DNA of 64,000 nucleotides, from positions 620,001 to 684,000 of the forward strand of contig JAAKBF010000035.1 in NCBI GenBank assembly GCA_012656075.1, given 5' to 3'. This document shows positions 45,161 to 56,673 of the stretch, one piece after another (within the stretch, counting starts at the first letter, position 1; each line of letters opens with the position of its first letter). The translations under genes were made by a program, and so were the position numbers. The notes below the pieces were generated by a model. That model ran no database searches and was not told the origin of the DNA. It saw only the letters and a list, made by a program, of their open reading frames with translations. This DNA comes from Phytophthora hibernalis (lineage: Eukaryota; Oomycota; Peronosporomycetes; Peronosporales; Peronosporaceae).

Positions 45161-45600
45161 TGGCCCTAGTCCAGCCAAGATCGGGTAGTTAACAAGCACC
45201 TCGGACGGCTGCACGAACGGGGACGCAGCCACCGCACGGGGGCTGTCCTCGAGATGATACAAGTGAGGAAGAAGGTCGGTCTGGCCCTAGTCCAGCCAAG
45301 ATCGGGTAGTTAACAAGCAGCTCGGACGGCTGCACGAACGGGGACGCAGCCACCGCACGGGGCTGTCCTCAAGATGATACAAGTGAGGAAGAAGGTCGGT
45401 CTGGCCCTAGTCCAGCCAAGATCGGGTAGTTAACAAGCAGCTCGGACGGCTGCACGAACGGAGACGCAGGTGCCGCACGGGGCTGTCCTCAAGATGATAC
45501 AAGTGAGGAAGAAGGTCGGTCTGGCCCTAGTCCAGCCAAGATCGGGTAGTTAACAAGCAGCTCGGACGGCTGCACGAACGGAGACGCAGGTGCCGCAAGG
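45161..45600. repeat. 120-bp tandem repeat, about 3.6 copies
   Basis: TGGCCCTAGTCCAGCC recurs at 45161, 45282, 45402 and 45522, a period of 121, 120 and 120 bp. Copies differ by a few substitutions (GGGGACGCAGCCACC against GGAGACGCAGGTGCC). No open frame is shared, and the array breaks off at about 45600. Beyond it, 45601-45911 has no gene. It contains a 19-nt palindrome, TGACAGTAAGTTACTGTCA, at 45879-45897 and a GTAGTACATGTAGTAC palindrome at 45842-45857. Confidence 0.92.
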
Positions 45601-45911
45601 TGACGAGGATGATTGGCTAGCCAATTGTGCGATGGGTAGGCGAAGCAGTTCTTGGAGGAGAGGCACTTCGTCTAAGAAGGGGGAGCGGAAATGCTGAGGT
45701 GGACAGAGAGGTTGCAGCACGAGTAGGTGGATGGATTTCGTAGTCAGAGGGAGAGTTGGAGAGACGGCGATGGGGTGACTGGTCGTATTTGATCGACAAC
45801 CAGGAATGGTTATTACTATTAAACGTACTATTCGTAGTACGTAGTACATGTAGTACCGGTAGTTCGTCGCTGCAAGGTGACAGTAAGTTACTGTCAGTAA
45901 CACAATATACC

Positions 45912-46301
45912 TTACACAATATATTCAAAATCGAGACGGCACTTCAACTCGTCCCTCGAAACCACGCGCATGGCACCCTGGTCTGCAGTGAAGGGTTTTG
46001 CAAGTTGATAGTCGTCTGCGACATCGCTCATGTTTATTTTTCGATTTCCGATAGAGACTGAAAGCGTTCGGGGGTCTACACGTAGTGACTGGGGCACATG
46101 ATTTGGTCGCCTGGGACCTCTTTCTTCTCGATCAACACGGAACTCAATCCGAAATTGATTCGTCCTGCACGAGATTATACGGTAGGTCGCGACAAATAGA
46201 GGAATGTGCTTCGCGACTTCTTGTTTCGTGATCTCCACGGGGTTGAAGCGGACATCAGTTCTTTTCGTTTTATCCGAATGCAAAAGAGCACGGCTACGCA
46301 A
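45912..46301 (-). CDS. Unrecognised ORF next to Crinkler pseudogene
   Basis: A 129-codon open frame, basic in its first half, with no family I can name. It lies downstream of the Crinkler remnants on the same strand and could be a decayed C-terminal extension of that gene or a chance frame. No signal peptide is seen. Confidence 0.25.
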   Translation of the reverse strand: MRSRALLHSDKTKRTDVRFNPVEITKQEVAKHIPLFVATYRIISCRTNQFRIEFRVDREERGPRRPNHVPQSLRVDPRTLSVSIGNRKINMSDVADDYQLAKPFTADQGAMRVVSRDELKCRLDFEYIV

Positions 46302-46388
46302 GCCGCCACAAAATGTCTATATCGCACTTGTGTTTAGTGACCATCGTTAGCTGCAGGAAACAGATCCGCTCTTTCTCGTCAGGAAAGG

Positions 46389-48310
46389 TCAATTTCGCAA
46401 CAGCAACAACATCGACTGTTTCACACAAGCTGTTTGCCGGGACCCAGTATTAAATACATAATCCAACTTCGACAGATCTTCGGCCCATTCCTTCATTGCT
46501 ATAACGCAGCCCTCGACGCTATCACCCTCCCAGTTAACCTTCCTAGCCGGCGCACAGGGTACCGAGCCCGTGTCCTTATTCATGATGGCTTCCCAGTTCG
46601 GGACGTCGCGTCGATTTACGTTGTCATACGTGCAATAGTCTGTGTGAATCGCGTGTTGATGAAGTACTACATGTAGAGTGTGGAAGTATCCTTCCAGCGC
46701 AACACCCTGGAGACGATCGTCTTTCATTTGTTGAGCAATCCCAACGAGTTTTCTAAAAAGTCTGGTTTCATCATTGATGCCAGGTGCCGCAATGCGAATA
46801 CAGAAGTAACAACAGCTTTCCAGCAAAGTTGCTTGGTGTAGTGCTCCGTAGTCGTAACTTCGTCTACTCCTCGCATGCGGATGTGGTCAATCTTCACGTC
46901 TAATCTTCCAACCGCAGCGTGTGGAAGTATCCTTCCAGCGCAACACCCTGGAGACGATCGTCTTTCATTTGTTGAGCAATCCCAACGAGTTTTCTAAAAA
47001 AGTCTGGTTTCATCATTGATGCCAGGTGCCGCAATGCGAATACAGAAGTAACAACAGCTTTCCAGCAAAGTTGCTTGGTGTAGTGCTCCGTAGTCGTAAC
47101 TTCGTCTACTCCTCGCATGCGGATGTGGTCAATCTTCACGTCTAATCTTCCAACCGCAGCGAGCAAAGTTTCCGCACCATCAGGTGTCACTTCGTTCAAT
47201 ACTCTATCGACTACAGACCGTAGTTCAATGGCATTGGAGTTCAAGAAATCACGCAGGCTTCCACCTGACATGAAATACCGACTAGCAACGTCGTGCTTCG
47301 GGTACTCGAATTTAGTCGCCAAATCTTCCAGGTCGGTTTGTCTCCAGTATGGCACCAAACAGGTCTTCTAATAGAGGCACCCTTCACCCTTCAGCTCGAA
47401 CTGTCCCGGGGTTGCCAGCACATTGTACGCATGGGACCAACCTATTTTGTTGAGCTCATTCCGTCCAAACAGAACCAGCAGTCGATACTTGTGATTTTAT
47501 AAAGCACCACATACTTTTCACGCGCAAAATCAACGCACTCATAGTACGCGCCTTTGTAGAATAGACGCGTAACTGTTCTACGGCCACCACCAACTGTGCG
47601 GAGCCACACAACAGGTCGCGACGTCTTGATTGCAATATAAAAGCCAGGATGCAGCTCTTTCCAGTTCCTGGGCTCCCCACGAAAATGAACTGCTTCGTAG
47701 CGTTTGCGCTCGTGCCAATCTCCTGCTGGTAAATCGTCTTGAAATTCTCCAACACACAAGATCTCTTTCCGCACGTAGAACTTACGACCCGTGAAGCCCA
47801 CAATGTCGTTGATTGCTTCAATGTCCTTCACTTCTCCACAATCCGCATCCTTCCAGTCAAAAATCTGCAGAAAATCGCCCTCCTCCGGCAATACACTACG
47901 TTTTCGGCATTGCTTTAGTAAACCTGCAAATGTGTTTATCTTTGGTGTCGCATCACTATCATAATCTCTCTGTCTTTTGGAGTCTTGGGAACCTCCACCA
48001 TCTGTTCGGGACGAGGGTCTGACGCCACGTTGTATCCAGTTCTTCTACGTCGATCAAAGTCTTAATTAAGGACGTCGTCGACACGCCCTCCTTTGAGCTC
48101 CATGGCGGCTCTGGAGCACGATGGCAGCCATCTAGTCTCTTTCTCGACGGTCTCCGTGGCTTCATCTTCTGGACTGCCACTTTGAACTCGCCCAGCACAA
48201 TCGTCAATCTGTTCCGTCACAGTGAAGGGGCAACCCTCAGCTCCCAGCAGCGAGCAGATAAACACCGCTTTCTTCTCTGCACAAGCCGTATTCTCTCCAG
48301 ACATCTTCAC
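46389..48310 (-). pseudogene. Crinkler (CRN)-type effector pseudogene with NTPase domain
   Basis: CRN proteins combine an N-terminal ubiquitin-like/translocation region with a variable C-terminal domain, often a P-loop NTPase related to trypanosome RHS proteins. Here the N-terminal piece (48310-48062) shows the CRN-like opening VFICSLLGAEGCPF and a RWLPS segment, but the LxLFLAK motif is not readable. A P-loop (FIFVGSPGTGKSC) lies near 47700 and an NTPase segment with YFMSGGSLRDFL near 47280. The pieces sit in at least four frames and are further broken by a 241-bp tandem duplication. No complete product can be made. Confidence 0.75.
46678..47159. repeat. 241-bp tandem duplication inside the Crinkler pseudogene
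   Basis: Positions 46678-46918 and 46919-47159 are essentially identical. The only difference I see is one A in a run (five in the first copy, six in the second). Both begin GTGTGGAAGTATCC. The duplicate is in the coding part of the NTPase domain and breaks its frame. Confidence 0.93.
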
Positions 48311-48384
48311 TCAGCTTACCACGAACACAACGGCTTGCATACTGAGGCTGAGCCGTTCACTTCAACTTGTGCCCAACTAGTAGG

Positions 48385-48640
48385 TCGAGTGACGCGACTT
48401 GGAACTTGAGGTGCGACTGATCAACCGGAACCAGTCGCTGCATCGCGCAGAAGACGCAGTAGCCCTGGGAAGAGCAAGCGCAACTGTCCGTTTATTAGGC
48501 ACCGACCTCAGTGTACTGGCGTGTTCGCCGCTGTACGCCGAGATGGCGTCGTCCGAGGCCGACGTTCGAGGTCATTCGAGTCGAACGCGCACATTCTGGC
48601 CAGATACCACACAGCGCGTGCTCTGTGGAGATCTTCGAAG
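48385..48640 (+). pseudogene. Decayed fragment of the upstream adenosine-deaminase-like gene
   Basis: 48389-48520 matches 43918-44070 of the intact gene (LEVRLINRNQSLHRAEDAVA against the parent's LEIEVRLLLSINRNQSMH region, then a GTDLS segment). After an internal deletion, 48515-48625 matches the parent's PLYTKM...TLARYR region, including the shared stretch CTGGCCAGATACC. The copy has lost the zinc-site motifs and carries frameshifts, so it is inactive. Confidence 0.85.
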
Positions 48641-48745
48641 ACATGTGGACATCAGTGGTGCCGCCGTTGGACATTTGGTCTGAGATGCGACCTGATTTGT
48701 GTCAGCGGGACCAAAATTGGTATCAAAGTCGTTGCGGTCGCCACT

Positions 48746-49159
48746 ATGCGCGTCTTGCTGTCTGTTGCTGCGCTCGTGCTCGCCGGCATTGCTGCGAGTG
48801 CTTCTGCAATTGACACGACCAACGCAACAGATGCCGTTGCGCTAGTTGCGCTCTTCGCCGTTCCCGAGTGCACGATCGACCAGCTGAACCTGGGTGAAGC
48901 CATCTTGACCACAGAACCCGACACTCTTATTTGCGAGCGGTTGTTCGGAATCCAGCCTGGGATGCTGCTGCAGTCTGCCGACGTGGCGGACGCTGTCTGC
49001 GAGAAGCAGAGCTGCCTCAACGCGCTGCGGATACTGCACGCCACGCTGCCAAATTGCCGCTACGAGCGCTGGGGGTTGCGCTCCTCGGCGGGCAAGTTCC
49101 TCCACCACTGCGGCTTCACCACGAATGACACGAGCATCGCAGAGACTCGTCCCTCTTAG
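48746..49159 (+). CDS. Elicitin-like protein, secreted
   Basis: 137 residues: a signal peptide (MRVLLSVAALVLAGIAASAS, likely cleaved near residue 21) followed by a single elicitin-like domain with six cysteines in the family order (PEC, IC, VC, SC, NC, HC), expected to form three disulfides around a sterol/lipid pocket. The motif NCRYERWGLRSSAGKFLHHC is typical of elicitin-like proteins. Family members carry sterols and can be recognised by plants. There is no Ser/Thr-rich tail or GPI signal, unlike its neighbour. The start is the first ATG in frame with the signal peptide. No intron, no lesion. Confidence 0.93.
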   Translation: MRVLLSVAALVLAGIAASASAIDTTNATDAVALVALFAVPECTIDQLNLGEAILTTEPDTLICERLFGIQPGMLLQSADVADAVCEKQSCLNALRILHATLPNCRYERWGLRSSAGKFLHHCGFTTNDTSIAETRPS

Positions 49160-49260
49160 AGGTCCATTTTCCATTTTTGTGTGCGACTAATTTTGAGTAA
49201 AAGCGGTTCCGACTCTCTGCTCCTTCATTCGCAATTTTTCCGTGCACCAGACAGATCGAA

Positions 49261-49883
49261 ATGCGCACCTTCACGTCCGTCCTGTTCCTCGCTTCGGTCG
49301 CTGCAGTCGCCTCGGCGCAGTCCACTTCTACATCCACGTCCGCTTCTGGTTCGTCGTCCATGTCGGCGGAGCTCGCGGCCATTCCGACGTGCAACACGAC
49401 GCAGTTGAACGCGGCCCAGGCCGTCCTCCAGTCGAACCAGCGCGAGGCCCAGTGCGAGGAGGCGCTCAGCCTCAGAGAGGGCACCATGCTGCAGGTGGAT
49501 ACTGCAAATGCCACTTTGATGTGCGACACGGCGTCGTGCACGGCGGCGCTGCAGGAGCTGTACAACGCGCTGCCCAACTGCCGCTACAACAAGTGGGGCT
49601 GCAGTACTCGGCCAAGCAGCTGCTAGAGTACTGCGGCATCACGCCCACCAACACGACCGACTCAGCCTCCAGCAGTGGCTCTGTGGGCTGGAGCGTCGTG
49701 GACTCCAGCTCCGCCTCGTTCGCGTCGGCTGGAGCGACGGACGCGCCTTCAACTGCTAGTAGTACGACAACGGACAGCTCTGCGTCGGCCACGTCGTCGG
49801 GATCAAGTGCCGCGACCACTACTACCACTGTGTCGGCTGCATTGGCGGCTACTGCGGGCCTCGTTGCTGCCTTCTTGGCCTAG
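49261..49883 (+). CDS. Elicitin-like protein with GPI-type tail, one frameshift
   Basis: A signal peptide (MRTFTSVLFLASVAAVASAQ) and a Ser-rich spacer lead into an elicitin-like domain with cysteines at PTC, QC, MC, SC and NC. At the G4 run 49595-49598 the frame shifts by one; the other frame supplies the last part of the domain, a long Ser/Thr/Ala-rich stretch and a hydrophobic C terminus (AALAATAGLVAAFLA) of the GPI-anchor type, ending at 49883. Continuity of sequence features across the break suggests a missing base rather than decay. It lies 101 bp downstream of another elicitin-like gene on the same strand, so local duplication is likely, although the tails differ. Confidence 0.88.
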
Positions 49884-50076
49884 GTATTCACGACTGACTG
49901 CAGCGTACCTGTCTATTTCGTTTATCATGCTTCATTCGTGTTGACATGGAGCGCTGCTGAGTTTTGGGTTGGTCCACGTTAACACGGATCACTTTATTGC
50001 TTGCAGTTTGTTATGGCTAGTGGTTGTTGAACAAGAAGGATTCATCGATCCAGAGAGAATAGAGCAAGCAAGCGAC

Positions 50077-52470
50077 CTACCGCTGCATCTCGTCGTTCAG
50101 TAGCTCCTCAGTAAACTCGAGCGCATCCAAGACCGACGGTCGCTCCTCGGGGTTTGTGTGCAGCATGTCCCGGATGAAATCGCAGAACTCGACCGTGAAT
50201 TGCGTCCCACGGTGGAGAACCACGCCCCCTTGCACTGAGTGAAGCAACGTTTGACGTGCCGTTGGTTAGTTTGGAGTTGTTTTCCAGTCTTATCGTTACT
50301 CGTACCTGGAGGGAATGACACCCGGCCGTTCAAACATGCCAGCTTCATGAAACCCTGGACGCATCGAGGTGAGCAGGCAAGCACACAGTCAGCGACATAT
50401 ACAATAACATGAGTAGTATCTGTCAACAAACCTCGCGCGGGTGCTCGAATGGGCTTGTTCCAAATGCCATTGCGTAGCTACATTCGTCAGCAAGTCACAA
50501 CATTAGTGAGTTGGTAAAGACACCTTCCTCAAAGAGGCTGGGAAAATTCACACTACGTACAGCACGCAACCGAGAGACCACATGTCGGATTGGCCATCCA
50601 GTGGGACGTCAACGGTTGGCTCGAACAGTTCTGGAGCCCGATACGGAGCAGAGCTCTTCCGGTTTGCCTCGTCTTGCAACTCGATTGAATTCCTTCGAGA
50701 GGTTACCTCTACACGAATCGGAGAGCAACTGCCAAAGTCTGTCACCACCGGGATATAGGCAAGGAAATCCTCGCCAGAAGATGACGATGAGAGCAAGACG
50801 TTGTGCGGCTTAATATCACGGTGGCAGAAACCAGCGCGGTGCAGCGCAAGCACACCCGAACAAATGCCATGGAATAGATGCAGTGCCGTACGCTGCGTGA
50901 ACGGCCACAGAGGAGACGATGACTGACACGCAGCATCGATCGCATCCCACAAGCTTCCACGGTCAAAGTACGGGACCAAAAGTAGAACTACATGGGCATA
51001 GTGCAAAGGACACGTGAGCACACATTCGTTCAGAGATCCTTATTTCAGCAAACACGAAGCTGTCCGTACCTCCATTCCTTGTTGAACCCGTGCCTCCGAA
51101 AATTCCACGAGCGGCATGATATTTAGGTGTTTGACAGTCTGGCATTAGCAAGAAGGAGAACAGAACAGGAAACGTTAGGTCAGGTGATCAAAAAATTGTT
51201 TAAAATGCAGGTGGAACGCATACCTGGAAAACTTGGAGCTCCGTTTGAACGTCATTTTCAACCTCTTGTGACTGGCAGAGAATTCGCTTGAGGGCAAAAG
51301 TTTCATTGGTAGCCGACGATCGAACTAAGAGGACTTGAGCGTAAGCGCCCTCAGCAAGTAGTCGCACGACTTGCACACTGACACCGCCAACTTGGATTGT
51401 CTCGCTCTGTTATCAAAGCAACCAGCATTCCTCGTTAGCACAGCGAATTCCCTGTATATACAAACTTCACGTACCTTCGAAACATTGGCACTGGCGCTGG
51501 AAATGGTTGCACTGATAGTCGAAAGCAAGGATCCGCCCCACTTCTTCGCCTTCTTGGCTGTCTCCGACGCTCCCTTCTTGGCATCCTCAATCGAGATTTT
51601 CTTCGCAAAATCGTACGCCTGCTCTGTCTGTTTTCGCAGATAAGCCTGTGCATCCTTGCTCGCATCCGTCCATTCCGACGCCTGGCGAGAACCTGACCCT
51701 CCACTCGAATCGTACCGATCTTCACGGTCAAATCGCGAGCCGCGATTGCCCTCTGCATTCTGGTAGTCGTCATTCTGATAACTGCCCCGGTTCCAGTCCT
51801 CTCCTTCCTTACGCAGCTTACCACCCGAAGACGATCGAGCCACCGGTGTCGCAGGAGCTTCTTCATCTGCAGTCCACCATCAAATTAGACCTCAATTAAC
51901 CCTCGTAGAGCGGTATTCTGAAATAAAATCCCCAGCCATCTCAGAATTACCTTGCGACTCGTACGTCGTGGACTCGAACTCTTCATAGTCATCACGGTGG
52001 CTGCGTCTCTCAGCAGTACTGCTCCCGTAGCTCTCCGTGCGAAGCTTCGTGACCGCTGGAATCTGTGCGGGTGGCACAGCTTCCCGCTGCTGCTCGTAGT
52101 GCAGGTACTCGACGCTCGGTTCTTCGTCTAGCGGCGTGATACGCGCCAGTATCTTGCGTCCGCAGAACGGGACGGCCGACTCCGGGTTCGTGAGGTCCAG
52201 AAACGCGCCGTCCTCGCAGCGGAAGGCAAAGTGGAAGCTGCTGCCCAGCGGAAACGCCTTCTGCACGTCTGCGAGTCGCACGCGGCCTCCTGCGGGCGGC
52301 AAAGGCAGCACGAAGGCGTTCCAGTTGGTGTCGGGTCCGCGCTGTGGCTTGCTCTCCTGCATGGGCTCCAGCTCCTCCCCTACTAACGAGTATAACACGA
52401 ACGTGCTGTTGAGTTGCGGCGCCGCCATCGTCGTCCCGCTCACCGGATGCACCACTTCCGACGCGTGCAT
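50077..52470 (-). CDS. DIX-domain/STK16-type protein kinase fusion
   Basis: Proposed exons on the minus strand: 52470-51951, 51866-51475, 51406-51224, 51138-51070, 50987-50561, 50477-50432, 50354-50306, 50234-50077. The N-terminal 100 residues look like a DIX domain (STFVLYSLVGEELEPM, RVRLADVQKAFPLGSSFHF, SAVPFCGRKILARI), the head-to-tail polymerising module of Dishevelled and Axin. A linker with an Ala/Lys amphipathic helix follows. Then comes an NAK-family kinase closest to STK16: LLAEGAYAQVLLV, FALKRILC (ATP-binding Lys), HRDIKPHNVLL, VVTDFGSCS, YRAPELFEP, WSLGCVLY. The initiator may instead be the ATG at 52428. The exon 4/5 join needs one more base. Total is about 615 residues. Signalling or membrane-trafficking roles are inferred only. 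Confidence 0.82.
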
Positions 52471-52581
52471 CGAAATTGGGAAACTCCTGACCTGTCTGAA
52501 GGCATACGACGTAAGACAGGTTATCTCATGAAAAGAGGGCTGAAGTTTGGGTTCTTATAAAGAGGGTTGAAGTTTGGTTCC

Positions 52582-55500
52582 TTATAGAGAGGGTTGAAGT
52601 GGTGCTGCGGATCGTACGGTGCAGACTTTGCCTGGGAAGCTTGCTTCGTCGCTGAAGGAGCGCGCTTTCGTTAGGTACGACACTGCTGCAGGCGATGGAG
52701 ATGTTGCAGTGGGTCTTTCGTCCAGTGCAGCGAGCACACGTGACGTGAGCTCGGCGTCTTCCAGGAGCTGAGAGCTTGAGGAGCTTCTTGACATACTGTC
52801 GAGCTGAGCTTCGTCAACAGTTACTGCAGTGTAGAATCGACTTCGCTCTCTCTCGATGGGGCGGACACAAGGTCTGGCGTTTGAGATGGCCGTCTGGAGC
52901 GGCGCGGGAGGAGGTGCTGATGCGCCGACGTTCCGGTATGACGCAGATTCTGAAGACACCGAGCCTGAAGCTCTCCACGTTGAGGTACCTCCAGTGTCCT
53001 CGCAATTACCCCTTCGGATTTTATCGTAAAAGGCATTGGCCACTGGCTCGCGTTGGTGGGCCTTCGTCACGAACGTGGGGTGGAACGGATGCGACTTCTT
53101 GAATTCGCGCTGCTGCTGTTTGCGCAGTTGCTCCTTGCGCTCAAGATAGTGATCGTAATACTGGTTGAGCGCGTTGAAGACCTTAGAACTTGACACACGG
53201 CCGTGTTTCATAGCGATCTCACGTGAGTTCTTGTCGATCACGGGGTGGAACGTCAGCTCTTTTTCCTCGGCAGCCACAAGGGCCGCTTCCCGTTCAAGAT
53301 CCGAGTGGTGCAGCTGGTGGCGACGTATACCTCCCGTATCCGGGTGAAGATGTTCGGATAGAAAGATAATCTGCGAGTAGGTAACTCCTGGTACTTCGCG
53401 CACTAGGCGGTCCATATACCCAGAGAAGGCATCCCGTGAAATCGGCAAGTGGTTCGCGTACTGAACACGATCGCTACCACCCGCGAGATTTCTGCTGGCA
53501 ACGAGGAGAGCTTTACCTGGGCTGGTATCACGTCTTCATTGCTTTCTTCTTGCTTCAGGTCAGAGTTCTGCTTCGCGAGTTCTACGTTTGCTTCTGAGAG
53601 CGACGAAGCCGACGACGACATTGATTGACGAGACAGAATAAGCAGCATGTCAAAGATTCGTACACAAGTGTCCGTTTTGCGTCGCTCGAGGGCCTGGCGT
53701 GAAGCCTCGGACACGAAGGTTTGCTGCGATTTTTCTTAATATCGCGCTGATTTTTCTCTCGTAGTCGGCGGTGGTATTCCTGTTGCTCACGGTGGGCTGC
53801 ATGCAAAAAGTCTCCGATAGGCAGCCCTTGTTTGTTTCGTGAAAATGCCGGTGCACGACCAATTTCCGGTTTGAAGAGCTCTTTGCCAGTGTGGGGGTCA
53901 CGATCGGGGGCATACTTGTCATGGAGAGCAACACGTTTACGCTCCATCTCCTGGTAGCTGTCAACTGCGAGTCGCTCAACAAAATCTGTCTGAGACCTGT
54001 CAGGGCTACCCACAGAGCATTCACACCAATGTCAGGCTTGAAAGGAAACTGCCTGAAATATTCATCTTCCCGCTCCTCGCGTAGTGCTCGGGTCTGGAAT
54101 GAATTCTCATAGAGTTCCAGATGCGGGTTTCGCTGTCGCCGTGTTTCGCCGTGTACAGCCGCTGCCGCGGCAGCCATGTCTATCTTCTCGCGCACTATCT
54201 CCTCAGATACGTTGTTAATCTTCGGTCGAAATGGGCAGGTTTGTTGGAACTCCTCTTCCATGGCGTGTTGGTGGCGCTGGCGCCGCATACTTGCGACTCG
54301 AGTCGATTTATCTTTGTTGGCACACACAGCTTTCATGACGTTGGATGAAGTCGTGAGAAGTGTAGGTTGGAAAAGCCGATCAGGCTTGAGTTGTCCGCAA
54401 AGAACCTCAGGGTGTGACTCTACGAAACCAAACGAGCTGTTGGTACTACTTGCAGTATCTCGGTGCCGAGTTTTTGATGAGTTGGGTGACCGGCCTCGAT
54501 GAATTTTTGACGACTGCCCAGCAAGCGCTACAATGTTCTGACATCGAGAATCAGTGTACTGGTTCACAAAAGCACATTTAGGGCACATCCAGTCTTGCTG
54601 CTCTTCGCGCTCGGCAGCTCGGCGCTCATGCCGCTGCACCTTTTTGAAATATCCGACAGTGCTTCATCATGAAGCCGTTCACCTATGTGCGCATATCCAC
54701 CGTTTGTGCGGTGTGCTACAAGCTCGCGAGACTTGGCATCCATTAACTCAACGCGGCGCATTCGTTCCTGATCCCGAGCCTGTTCAAGTTCCTTCGTTTT
54801 CCGTGCTCGTAGAATCCACTTGTCTTTTGATTCTGCCAAAGCATGAAGCCGCTCGTACGCAGGAGCATCCGCAAGGTTGGTTTTCTTTTTCGAGCTGTTG
54901 CTTCGAGTATGAACCATTGTTGTAAAAGTTGGGGCTGTGGATGCTGTTGATAAGCGTTCAGCGACCTGAGTGTACTCCGCAGCCTGGGCATTGCGGGTTA
55001 AATGTGTGTCGCTTGATACAGACCTACGGTCACCAAATCCTTCAGGGTCTACCTTGCCACTATGCTGTGAGTAGTGACCATACCTAGCCATGAGGTTGTT
55101 GTAGCTGTATTCGCGATGGTTTTCACGTTCGTGCATTTGCAGAGGCGTACCATCCGCCTCAGGTTGACATATCGTTTGCGACGTTATCGCATCAATTGCA
55201 AAGCTATCATTTGCAGATACCGGAGCAAACGATGCGTTTGGGGAAGAGGGAACGAAGCAATCAGACGTTGAGTTATGAGCCCAGTTATCTGCTGACTGCC
55301 CGACTTCCTCTGGCTCAGTCTCAGCTAAGGCATTGAGTTGATCCTGGATCAATCCTCGCAATTTTGGCACTGCATCAGGTTGTAGCGCGTGCTTCTGCGC
55401 AAAAGACGAGGCTAAAACATCAGGATTGTCGCCTTCGTGAATCTCAATTGTTTCAGTCCGGCCGTCGCCAATGACAACCTCCATCAGAAGCAAGAGATCA

Positions 55501-56673
55501 CCCTGCGTGTCATCACCAGCGGTGAAACCGGGGCTGGTGGATAGATGGACCGCATTTTCATTGTCAACGCCGAAGAAATCATCAGAGGCGCTTGCGAATC
55601 TATCATAATTGTTACCAACGCTCGGGAACAGCTTTGAGGTGGTCGATTGATTACCTCCGGTTGCTGGTGACGGCGAGTAAGTTGCTGCTGACTCCAAAGC
55701 ACTTTGGAACTGTTCGCGGCGACCGAGTTCTTGTTGCACCCTAGCGGCCGCTGAATTTACTGCCGATCGAATTTCATCCTCGATCTGCTGCGGTGAACGT
55801 GCTGGTACTTTAATGATCGAGGCCGCCGGAGAGAGCACGACACTCTCTAGTAGCCAGTCAGGAAGATCATCATCGCTATCCTCTGCATTAATCTCTGTTG
55901 CTCGCAATGTATTGTGATTCGACTTGGGTGACAAGTGTTTTTCCACTGCCGTGTCCAAGCTGAATTTTGCTTTTAGCTCATTCTTCACTGCCGTTCCTCC
56001 CTCCAGAAGTGTGTCATGACGGGGAATGCTGTCTAGCGGTGAATGTTCGCTCGCTTCGCTGTGCAGTGCCTTGAACCCAGCAGAACTTGGTGCTTGGCGC
56101 AGCAAAGGTGAACTTGAGCTGACCGATGACGACCCCGCAGACGAAGGTGTAGGAGAACTTTCGTCGTTGGAGCAAACTGACGAACCATCACTATCATCAT
56201 CACTGAAGCGTCCAGGGCTGCCCTGGAAGTCCAGCGTCAACGAGACGTCATCAACTTGACTGGCCGTTGGAGTCGAAACAACCTGAGCTTCCACACTATT
56301 TGTTACAGGCCTTTCTTCATGGTGTGCTCGAGGTTCACCCCAATCTGGCGATTCAGTCTGTCCACTCATGGATGGAAACGAAGACGTCTTCTGTGGGGAC
56401 CGGTCGGAGCTTGAATTTCCGTTTGTGTACTGTTCTCCCTGAAGGTCATGAGCACACATTGTTAGCATGCGCTTATCCAAGGCAGGGTATTACCTATATC
56501 ACCTGTCCAATCGCTTCGATTGCTTGGCGTGAAAATGAGTAGCGCCGCTGCATATTTGGCGTGGTGTCCTCGTACGGACGCTGACGCTGCCGCGATGAAG
56601 TCGTAGTCTCGTCCATCTCCAAGAAATGCGCTTTGTTGGCCATGCTCTGCAGCAGATCAAACGAGTCGAGCAT
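52582..56673 (-). CDS. Large protein with RanBP2-like zinc finger and FKPxI motifs
   Basis: Exon 1 is 56673-56503 and is followed by a 64-bp intron; the rest, from 56438 to 52582, may be one exon of about 1,285 codons. The N-terminal third is Ser/Asp-rich and contains a compact fold-like segment (LLLLMEVVIGDGRTETIEI, then GDNPDVLASSFAQKHAL). A charged helical part and a RanBP2-type finger start (DWMCPKCAFVNQ, last Cys pair incomplete) follow. The C-terminal half repeats a short aromatic-Pro motif (CPFRPKIN, FPFKPDIG, ELFKPEIG, LTFHPVID, HPFHPTF). Function unknown; such motifs recur in coiled-coil proteins of flagellated protists. Single-base frame slips occur at the T5 54641-54645, near 54009, at T5 53730-53734 and near 53479. 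Confidence 0.7.
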
